Notes under the pieces: generated by a model | Told to the model about the DNA's origin: nothing | Seen by the model: the letters and a program-made list of their open reading frames with translations, nothing else | The model's database searches: none | Translations under genes and position numbers: made by a program | In this document: piece after piece, positions 51,367-58,020 of the stretch | Position numbering within the stretch: the stretch's first letter is position 1 | Layout of the letters: each line of letters begins with the position of its first letter | DNA from: Vreelandella titanicae BH1 | Lineage (GTDB): Bacteria > Pseudomonadota > Gammaproteobacteria > Pseudomonadales > Halomonadaceae | Direction: 5' to 3' | Length of the DNA: 58,020 nucleotides | Assembly (NCBI RefSeq): GCF_000336575.1 | Contig: NZ_AOPO01000023.1 | Location: forward strand, 1 to 58,020

Positions 51367-51858
51367 TACCGAAGCCTCGACATCACACAACCTACTCAAG
51401 GGTGGATATGGATATGCAGGGCTTGTCCTCAGTTGGACATGTCCTCCGAGCCCTTCCACCCCTGAGCGGCATCGGTCGCCTGAATATTGCTACCCCCGTG
51501 AACGGTCTGGTTACCTACCCACTCTCGCTACCCGGCTGAACCGGTTTAAGCCCGCTAGCAACGCTGCGCAAGCCACACTCGGCATCTCATCGAATACGAC
51601 GCCCTAGCGAGCCCAGAAAACAGGCCGGTCTAGGCTTACATTACTGAGAAAGCCAAGATCTGAAACCAAAGTAACCCCCCGGTGTGTGCCCCCCTTCACC
51701 ATAGATGGTCAGTCACCAGGATAACGAGCCGCAAGAGTCATCGGGTACTAGACACGAGCTGGCCTGCGACGAAGGGCGGGATTGCCTCTTCGCGATGTCT
51801 AGGTACTATAAAGCCATATCATTAGAGTGCTAACTGTCACGTATCAAGGAGAGTGACT
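51367..51858. other. Intergenic region before the LysR gene
   Basis: About 490 bp, holding the LysR promoter near its 3' end (AAGGAG at 51847). I found no gene; open frames in 51380-51610 lack start signals. Confidence 0.45.
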
Positions 51859-52791
51859 ATGAATATGCGGCAACTCCAGTATTTTCTCGCGGTGGCGCAA
51901 GAGCTCAATTTCACTCGAGCAGCTGAACGCGTCAATATCGCTCAACCTCCGCTGAGCCAGCAGATCATCGCTCTGGAGGAAGAACTAGGTACACCACTGT
52001 TTACACGCGAGAAGCGCAAGGTCAAGTTGACCCCAGCAGGCGCTGTACTCGTCGAGCATGCTAAGCGTGTCCTCAACGCCGCTGAGGCTGCGGTAGCCGC
52101 GGTTCGCGCTGGCGACCGCGGCGCTCAGGCCACGCTCACGGTCGGGGCCATTTATTCCTCGATTTACTCTTTCCTGCCAGCCACATTGAGAATCTTCAAT
52201 ACAATAGTGCCAAATACTGAAGTCAGTCTTCAGGAGATGACGATTTCTCAACAGATCACAGCGCTGAAAGAGGGCATTATCGAGGTAGGTCTGGTACGCG
52301 GACGCATTCATGACCGGGACATTGCCACCGAGTTGCTCTATCGCGAACTCTTCGTAGTTGCTGTCCCCGAAGGCAGTCAGTATGACCAAGTAGGAGAGGT
52401 TACGATTGAAGAATTATCCTACTGCCCGCTGATCGCCGTGTCGCGGGGAACAGCCAGCGGGTACTCCGATCGCATCCTCGACCTGTTCGAAGACGATGAC
52501 CTGCAGCCGAGAATCGTTAATGAGGTCAAGGATATGCACACCTCTGTCTGCCTTGTGTCAGCGGGTATGGGTGTATCCATCGTCCCTGCCATTATGCAGC
52601 TCATGCAGTCGCAAGGCGTAGTCTATCGTCCCTTGCGGGTCAGGAAGGGTACAGGGGCCTCCTTTTCACTCGCTTGGAGAAAAAACAACGAATCACCCCA
52701 GTTGGAGTCCTTCTTCGAGGCAGCCAGAGCCAATGCCAACGAGCTGATGAGCAATCATCCTCAGCTATTCCTCCATAAGGTCGGCAAATAA
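51859..52791 (+). CDS. LysR-family regulator
   Basis: 310 residues from ATG at 51859. Winged helix-turn-helix in residues 3-60 (QLQYFLAVAQELNFTRAAERVNIAQPPLSQQI), periplasmic-binding-like effector domain after about 90. The CatR/BenM subgroup feature, an ordered first domain, is compatible with control of aromatic degradation genes. It is convergent with the CoA-transferase at 52853 and likely controls one or both minus operons and the divergent region at 48433-49124. Confidence 0.9.
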   Translation: MNMRQLQYFLAVAQELNFTRAAERVNIAQPPLSQQIIALEEELGTPLFTREKRKVKLTPAGAVLVEHAKRVLNAAEAAVAAVRAGDRGAQATLTVGAIYSSIYSFLPATLRIFNTIVPNTEVSLQEMTISQQITALKEGIIEVGLVRGRIHDRDIATELLYRELFVVAVPEGSQYDQVGEVTIEELSYCPLIAVSRGTASGYSDRILDLFEDDDLQPRIVNEVKDMHTSVCLVSAGMGVSIVPAIMQLMQSQGVVYRPLRVRKGTGASFSLAWRKNNESPQLESFFEAARANANELMSNHPQLFLHKVGK

Positions 52792-52852
52792 AGCTGGAAT
52801 TGGCTTCAATGGGGAAATAGAGTCGTCGATATGGTCACACTCCGGACCTCTC

Positions 52853-54043
52853 TTAGGCGCTGCGGGAAGAACCTTGTTGGGTTCTATTGACACCCAACGT
52901 CTCGACGATTTCGTCATTATGCTCTCCGAGCAAGGGAGATGGACGCATATCGGCAGAGTCTCCAGCGGAGAAGCGGACGGGGGGACGCATTTCCAGGTAG
53001 CCACCCTCACTAGGGTGGGTCCTCTTTCGGAAGAAGCCAACCGCTTGCAGGTGTGGGTCCTGGAACACTTCATCCAAGTCGCTGACGCGGTTGGCCGGAA
53101 TATCGTGTGACGCCATCAGCATTAGCCAATCGTCAGTAGTACGCGTCAGCATGAGCTCCCGCATTTTGATCTGCATACGATCCAGATGCTGGAAACGCGA
53201 GCGCGCACTGTTCAACCGGTTATCCGTCAGGAAATCGGCATATCCCGTGACCTCGAAAAAACGTACCCAACGCTCGTCGGTATAAGGCGCCACTGCAATG
53301 TAGCCATCTGCCGTTTGCATCGGCTGGCGATGGGGATCCAGTTGTCGTGGATAGCCTGCCGTCTCATTAGGGGGTAAGAAGGTGCGACCGTACATGTGCT
53401 CCTGGAGAAGAAAATGCGTGAAACTTTCGAACATTGGCACTTCCACGTGCTGACCCGCGCCCGTGCGCTGGCGATGGAACAGCGCTGCTAGCACTGCATA
53501 GACTCCATGGAGACCGGAGACTTTGTCCGCCATTGCCATGGGCAGGAAGCGCGGGGCAGGATTATCATCGGTGCGTGGCAACAGGCTTGCTGCCCCTGAC
53601 GCGGCCTGGATGATGTCATCATAGGCCGCACGGCCAGCATAGGGGCCTTCGGTGCCGAACCCCGAGCAATGTACATAGATGATATCATCCCTGAGCCGTT
53701 TGACCGCCTCGTAACCGAGTCCTAGTCGCTCAATTGCATCCGTACGCAGGTTGTGGATGAACACATCGCTTTGCTTGAGCAGACATCTTAGCTCAGCCTG
53801 CCCTTCGGGCGTCTTGAGATCCCAGGTAACTGAGCGCTTGCCGCTGTTAACGGTCATGTGGCATGGCCCCATCCCACGAGTCGCTGCAGGCTTTCCAACA
53901 CGCCGTACCTCGTCCCCTCTGGCCGGCTCGATCTTGATAACGTCAGCCCCCATGCTGGCCAGCGTTGCAGTGCAGTAGGGTCCGAAGATCACTGACGTCA
54001 TGTCTACGATACGGATGCCCTCAAGCATATTGTTTCCGGCCAT
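52853..54043 (-). CDS. CaiB/BaiF-type CoA-transferase (third copy)
   Basis: 396 residues; start at ATG 54043 (GGAAG upstream), with an internal ATG five codons later as an alternative (MLEGIRIVDM). Family III segments: MTSVIFGPYCTATLASMGADV, PARGDEVRRVG, GTEGPYAGRAAYDDI, likely Asp in AMADKVSGL. It ends the P450 operon on the minus strand, 74 bp after the ferredoxin reductase. The acid produced by the P450/SDR steps may be its acceptor. Confidence 0.85.
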   Translation of the reverse strand: MAGNNMLEGIRIVDMTSVIFGPYCTATLASMGADVIKIEPARGDEVRRVGKPAATRGMGPCHMTVNSGKRSVTWDLKTPEGQAELRCLLKQSDVFIHNLRTDAIERLGLGYEAVKRLRDDIIYVHCSGFGTEGPYAGRAAYDDIIQAASGAASLLPRTDDNPAPRFLPMAMADKVSGLHGVYAVLAALFHRQRTGAGQHVEVPMFESFTHFLLQEHMYGRTFLPPNETAGYPRQLDPHRQPMQTADGYIAVAPYTDERWVRFFEVTGYADFLTDNRLNSARSRFQHLDRMQIKMRELMLTRTTDDWLMLMASHDIPANRVSDLDEVFQDPHLQAVGFFRKRTHPSEGGYLEMRPPVRFSAGDSADMRPSPLLGEHNDEIVETLGVNRTQQGSSRSA

Positions 54044-54116
54044 CAGTCAACTTCCATTCTAAGTTCGCCTAGCAGGGTACAAGCATGCCAGGACGAAGAG
54101 TACAATTCCCACATAA

Positions 54117-55355
54117 TTAGGCGGTGGCCAGTAACTGGCGCAGATCGCACGAAACTCCCGCTACCTTTAGTGGAGTCGGATTACACTTATTCATCAACAG
54201 TCTGCGCCCCATCATATGATCGGCAGGGCTATTTATGGACTCGACGCAAACGAGGCGCCCCCGACGATAACGAAACACCGAGAATTTATCGGACTCGGGA
54301 TCACCACGGACCACCGCAGTGTCGTCTCGCCGGGCCACGCCAGCGATTTGCAGGCGTGAACTGGCCTGCTCACTCCAGAACGTCGGTACTTGATCGTATC
54401 GGCCGTGCCCCCCCGTCAGGCGCTCGGCAATGCAACGTCCTTGATCAACCGCATTCTGAACGGACTCAAGCCGGATACACTGGCCGTTGTCAAACGCATA
54501 CGGGAAAGCAGCACAATCGCCAATAGCGGAAATCGCCACATCCCGAGTGCCCAGCACCGGATTTACGACGATACCGTTTTGCACCTGAAGCCCGGCCGAT
54601 TCCGCGAGATCGGTGTTGGGTACCACACCGATCGCCACTAGCACTAGGTCGGCAGACAAGCGACTTCCGTCCTGGAGCTCGACCCCTGAGACACGCCCGG
54701 CGTCAGCATGAATCGCAACAACCTGGCTACTGAAGGAGAAGCGCACGCCATTGCGTTCATGCAGGCGACGAAACGCTTGCGAAACTTCCGGCGACACCAC
54801 ACGCTCCATTGTCCTCTCAGTGGCCTCAACGATGAGCACTTCAGCACCACGCACAGCCGCCATGGACGCCACCTCGAGGCCAAGAAAGCCAGCACCTACC
54901 ACTACGACGTGCTTCGCCGTGGCCATCCGATCCTTAAGTGCTTCGGCATCATCTAAGGTGCGCAACGAAAGGACGCCATCCAGATCAAGGTCTTGGCACG
55001 GCAGCATGCGGTTACGTGAACCTGTCGCCAGGATCAGGTGATCATAGGCAACGGCCGGCCCAGAGGCTAGCGTGAGTTGCCTGGTAGGACGATCAATCGA
55101 AGTCACGCGCTCGCCAGCCAAGTGCTGGATTTCCGCTTGCACAAAGAACTCCGGCAGCTCAAGGATCACATCGGCGGCATCGAAGTCACCACTCAGGAAA
55201 CCCTTCGAGAGCGGCGGCCGCTGATAAGGAGAACAACATTCGTCTCCAATTAATAGTAGCCTACCTTCGTAGCCCTCATCGCGCAACGAGCTCGCCGCCT
55301 GCAGTCCCCCTTGACCGGCACCCACGATAACGATTGTGCTCTCCTTTCCCAACAC
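54117..55355 (-). CDS. Ferredoxin reductase (FAD/NADH) for the P450 system
   Basis: 412 residues. Two Rossmann folds: FAD GAGQGGLQAASSL near residue 12 and NAD GAGFLGLEVASM near 150; SAIGDCAAFPY near 275 marks the FAD domain end, like putidaredoxin and rhodocoxin reductases. It passes electrons from NAD(P)H to the ferredoxin whose gene ends 3 bp upstream. The C-terminal SxxD/LLMNKCNPT tail differs from BphA4. No anomalies. Confidence 0.9.
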   Translation of the reverse strand: MLGKESTIVIVGAGQGGLQAASSLRDEGYEGRLLLIGDECCSPYQRPPLSKGFLSGDFDAADVILELPEFFVQAEIQHLAGERVTSIDRPTRQLTLASGPAVAYDHLILATGSRNRMLPCQDLDLDGVLSLRTLDDAEALKDRMATAKHVVVVGAGFLGLEVASMAAVRGAEVLIVEATERTMERVVSPEVSQAFRRLHERNGVRFSFSSQVVAIHADAGRVSGVELQDGSRLSADLVLVAIGVVPNTDLAESAGLQVQNGIVVNPVLGTRDVAISAIGDCAAFPYAFDNGQCIRLESVQNAVDQGRCIAERLTGGHGRYDQVPTFWSEQASSRLQIAGVARRDDTAVVRGDPESDKFSVFRYRRGRLVCVESINSPADHMMGRRLLMNKCNPTPLKVAGVSCDLRQLLATA

Positions 55356-55357
55356 GG

Positions 55358-55597
55358 CTATGCCTCCTTGTTTTCCTTAGGTATCTGCTCGGCCTTGATT
55401 GCCTTAGAGGGGCACTTACGTACGGCTCCAAGCACTTTCTCATATAGCTCTTCCGGGGGTTCGTTCTGCACCAATTTGACCACGCCGTCCTCGTCGCGCT
55501 GATCGAATACCTCATCGGTCGATAGCACACAGAGTCCCGCGCCGACACAGACATCTTGGTTCACGGATACAATCAATTTATAGTCGTGGTTCGCCAT
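55358..55597 (-). CDS. 3Fe-4S-type ferredoxin
   Basis: 79 residues from MANHDYKLIVSVN; GGAGTGAG lies before the ATG at 55597. Cys in DVCVGAGLC and KCPSKAI: CX5C plus CP, three cysteines, the signature of one 3Fe-4S cluster ferredoxins that serve CYP105-like P450s. Lies 48 bp after the P450 gene and directly ahead of the reductase, making a three-component electron chain. Confidence 0.93.
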   Translation of the reverse strand: MANHDYKLIVSVNQDVCVGAGLCVLSTDEVFDQRDEDGVVKLVQNEPPEELYEKVLGAVRKCPSKAIKAEQIPKENKEA

Positions 55598-55645
55598 GTT
55601 CTCACTCCAATATTGTAATTGAGCCACCCAGACGGGAGGCGAGAG

Positions 55646-56875
55646 TTACCAGGTCACGGGCAGCTTCTGAAGACCCAGCACGAAATGATCGCCCTTGGCC
55701 TCGATTTTCTCCTGCGGCACGGCGAAATTCAGATTAGGTAGACGTTCGAAGAGCGTGCTGAATACCGTCTGCAACTCGACTCGTGCCAACGGCTGCCCCA
55801 GACACTGGTGAATACCGAAGCTGAAGGCTACGTGGTGATCCGCCTTGCGGGTAATATCAAACTTATCGGGATTCTCGAAGGCGGCACTATCGCGGTTGGC
55901 ACCGGCAATCAGTGCAATGACACCATCGCCCTTACGAATCAACTGTCCGGCCACCTCAACATCCTCCTTGGCTACACGGATGGCGTTGTAATGCACGATG
56001 GTATGGAAGCGCAGCATCTCTTCCACCGCATTACGCAATAGCGAGGGGTCATCACGCAACAACTGAAGCTGATCGGGGTTGGTCAAGAAGCTGTATACTC
56101 CCAAGGCCATCTGGTTGGCCGTGGTCTCATGACCCGCCATCAGCAGCAAATCGGCCATCACCACCAGCTCGCGGTGCGACAGGTGGCCCGGCTGCACTTG
56201 TTCAACGATCAGGCGGCTGAGCAGATCATCCTCAGGCTTGGGGTTCTTCGCACGCTCGGTGATTAAAAGATCCAAGTAATCGAGAATCTTCTTCGATGCC
56301 TCCTTAGGTATTTCCGGATCTACATCAAGCAAGACCTTGCGGCGGCTTTGCTCCTGGAAGAAGGCATGATCCTCGTGTGGTACGTCCAGCAGACCTGCGA
56401 TGACCTCAGAGGTCAGCGGCAAGAAAAGATCCTCCACCAACTCGGCTGGCGGCCCTTTCTCCAGGATTTCATCGAGCCGAGCATCGAAGATCGCCTGGAT
56501 TTTCGGTTGGAGTGCCGTCACTCGCTTAATCATGAACTCTTTGGTGAGCATGCGGCGATGCTGACCATGCTCTGGCGGATCCATACGGATGAAAGCCGGC
56601 TCGGCATCCAGTACTGCGTCACGCGCTGGCGATAGGCTCGGATAGCCGGGCGTTGAAGGATCTGTACTAAAGCGGTCGCGATCGCCCAGCACAGTCCGCA
56701 CATCCTCATATCGTGTCACTAACCAAGCGGGTGCACCATTCCACATCTGCACCTTGGTCAGGCCGGGCTCCTCCTGCGACTCCTTATATTCCTGGGGTGG
56801 ATGAAATGGACACTGCCGAGGCATTGGGAAAGACGGCATTTTCTCACTGGGCGAAGACATGGAATTCTCCATCAA
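55646..56875 (-). CDS. Cytochrome P450
   Basis: 409 residues. I-helix oxygen-activation motif AGHETTANQ near 245, ExxR in EEMLRF, and the heme-binding loop FSFGIHQCLGQPLARVEL near 355 with the cysteine ligand. The length and loop are those of soluble bacterial CYP105-like enzymes. The substrate is unknown; with the ferredoxin, reductase and SDR genes next to it, it probably hydroxylates the entry compound or removes an O-alkyl group. The operon continues from the SDR, 99 bp upstream. Confidence 0.95.
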   Translation of the reverse strand: MMENSMSSPSEKMPSFPMPRQCPFHPPQEYKESQEEPGLTKVQMWNGAPAWLVTRYEDVRTVLGDRDRFSTDPSTPGYPSLSPARDAVLDAEPAFIRMDPPEHGQHRRMLTKEFMIKRVTALQPKIQAIFDARLDEILEKGPPAELVEDLFLPLTSEVIAGLLDVPHEDHAFFQEQSRRKVLLDVDPEIPKEASKKILDYLDLLITERAKNPKPEDDLLSRLIVEQVQPGHLSHRELVVMADLLLMAGHETTANQMALGVYSFLTNPDQLQLLRDDPSLLRNAVEEMLRFHTIVHYNAIRVAKEDVEVAGQLIRKGDGVIALIAGANRDSAAFENPDKFDITRKADHHVAFSFGIHQCLGQPLARVELQTVFSTLFERLPNLNFAVPQEKIEAKGDHFVLGLQKLPVTW

Positions 56876-56974
56876 AGGTTGTGCTTGTCTCGATTGGCTA
56901 TTGGCCGTTGCGCGAACTCCTCACCCTTAGGTGAGTTGCCGGGGCTTTCACTTAGCCCCCAGTATCTCGGCGAA

Positions 56975-57670
56975 CTACAGCCCACCATTGACATCTACAG
57001 TGGCGCCAGTCATATAGCTGGCTTCGTCGCTGACGAGGAAGCCAACGACCGATGCAATCTCTTCGGGTTCCGCGGCACGCTGAAGTCCCGAACCCGCTAT
57101 CAGCTTGTCGCGAATTTCCTTCGGCACTTTCTCCCCCATGGCCGTATTGATGGTACCAGGCGAAACCGCGTTGACGCGGATCCCGTGCGGCCCCAGCGGC
57201 TTGGCTAAGCTTTTGGTGAGATTGATGACTGCTGCTTTAGAACCACCATAATCGATGATGCCGCTGCCGATATTGCCCACAATCGAGGCGAGGTTGACGA
57301 TAACCCCGCCTTCGCCTACCTCGACCAACCGCTTAGCCACTTCCTGGGAGAGTAGAAAGGGAGCACGAGCATTAACACCATACGTGAAGTCGTAGTCTTC
57401 TGCTGTGATGTCGAAGAAGGTCTTGCCATGCCATACACCAGCATTATTGACGAGAATCCGGATAGTGCCGTATTCGCTGTCGATAGTTTGAATCGCCTCC
57501 TTGATCTGGTCGTAACTGGTGACATCACAGCGCTGATAGGCGTACTCACCCTTACCACTGTCGGCGACATCGAGTCCCACCACGGTGTAGCCACGGCTAT
57601 CCAGCACCTTGCAGATAGCCTGGCCAGTCAAGCCATTGGATCCGGTCACAACTGCTACGCTTTTCGTCAT
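56975..57670 (-). CDS. SDR-family oxidoreductase
   Basis: 231 residues, classical short-chain dehydrogenase: GSNGLTGQAI (cofactor), NNAGV, Ser in NLASIVG and YGGSK, the catalytic Tyr-Lys pair. The acidic Asp after the second strand (GLDVAD) favours NAD(H). GAGGAGAG precedes the ATG at 57670. First gene of the P450 operon. It likely oxidises the alcohol formed by the P450 to a ketone or aldehyde. Confidence 0.93.
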   Translation of the reverse strand: MTKSVAVVTGSNGLTGQAICKVLDSRGYTVVGLDVADSGKGEYAYQRCDVTSYDQIKEAIQTIDSEYGTIRILVNNAGVWHGKTFFDITAEDYDFTYGVNARAPFLLSQEVAKRLVEVGEGGVIVNLASIVGNIGSGIIDYGGSKAAVINLTKSLAKPLGPHGIRVNAVSPGTINTAMGEKVPKEIRDKLIAGSGLQRAAEPEEIASVVGFLVSDEASYMTGATVDVNGGL

Positions 57671-58020
57671 TGGGTTCTCTCCTGAGTCACATATTTTGGC
57701 TGATTTTTTAGGTCGATGTACCTATGCCAATCTTACGTCCAAGCGATCATTGATTCACTTGGCTGTTCGTCGGGGAATCGGTTTCTGATCCTGTAACCCC
57801 CTTTTTATAAATAAACAGGTCGGAGAGGTGTGCGTCCAAGATTTTTTACCAATCCCTTAAGACGGCAAACCTCTGGCGTATTGGCAGAAAAAGAGAACTC
57901 GTCAAGATCACGCCTGGGAGCAAGGTTTCGGCGTGGTCATATAGTGTATTCATTGAAGGATATCCCTCAGGCGCGCTTAAGCGTGATCCCGCCGGTCTCT
58001 CGATCCCAGCAGTCCGACGT
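57671..58020. other. Upstream region of the P450 operon
   Basis: 350 bp to the window end without a gene. It should hold the promoter of the SDR-P450 operon; AT-rich stretches are at 57690-57720 and 57795-57860. No repeats seen. Confidence 0.4.

Noticed and set aside
51299..51607. Plus-strand frame after the second CoA-transferase
   Set aside because: Starts within the preceding gene and has no ribosome site or domain.
1..58020. CRISPR array
   Set aside because: No regularly spaced short direct repeats were seen anywhere in the window.

Overview
The window looks like accessory chromosome of a gammaproteobacterium, most probably a Halomonas-like marine or halophilic species. This is an inference from protein style, moderate base composition and an initiator-tRNA fragment that reads as gammaproteobacterial; no rRNA or housekeeping marker is present to prove it. 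Most of the window is layered mobile DNA with defence, metal-resistance and catabolic cargo.

Left part (1-11.8 kb): the end of a broken IS3-family element, then a glutaredoxin/MauE-like membrane fusion, an APC permease, an MHYT-PAS-GGDEF-EAL signalling protein whose GGDEF site is degenerate, several small hypothetical genes, two genes resembling Xre/MbcA/ParS-type antitoxins, a DUF1440-like membrane protein with an apparent ACG start, and an AbiE-type toxin-antitoxin locus whose toxin is reduced to a stub.

Defence and mercury part (12-28.4 kb): a four-gene Qat anti-phage operon (qatA-B-C-D, minus strand) has been split by a 9,055-bp Tn5053/Tn402-type mercury transposon (tniA-B-Q-R plus merR-T-P-C-A-D-E). 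The insertion can be read to the base: 25-bp terminal inverted repeats at 16725-16749 and 25755-25779, flanked by the 5-bp duplication ACTAC. The first 16-17 codons of qatA now sit on the far side of the transposon at 25780-25829, next to the original qatA promoter region and a divergent gene of unknown function. An IS3-family element (27022-28219, 4-bp duplication TGGC) has landed exactly on the start codon of a small ORF behind that unknown gene. A WYL-domain regulator of the kind found in defence islands follows.

Recombination part (28.6-39.9 kb): a DUF1508 (YegP-like) gene with a small partner, then a 1,797-residue protein carrying two tyrosine-recombinase-like catalytic domains. Its gene starts about 110 bp from a 40-nt fragment of the 3' end of an initiator tRNA-Met gene, which marks an integration site. 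Immediately beyond lies a second integration module: an XRE repressor, an excisionase-like protein, a conventional tyrosine integrase and an HD-domain protein. Two elements therefore appear stacked at one tRNA locus. A degenerate IS1595/ISXO2-type transposase closes this part.

Catabolic part (40-57.7 kb): two minus-strand operons and a plus-strand group encode CaiB/BaiF CoA-transferases (three), acyl-CoA dehydrogenase, enoyl-CoA hydratase, aldehyde dehydrogenase, a flavin monooxygenase, gentisate 1,2-dioxygenase, a fumarylacetoacetate-hydrolase-family enzyme, a cytochrome P450 with its own 3Fe-4S ferredoxin and ferredoxin reductase, an SDR, a ketopantoate-reductase-family enzyme and a LysR regulator. 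Together they suggest a pathway in which an aromatic compound with a side chain is oxidised by the P450 system, activated and shortened as a CoA thioester, converted to a benzoate-type acid by the aldehyde dehydrogenase, hydroxylated to gentisate and ring-opened. The substrate is not known.
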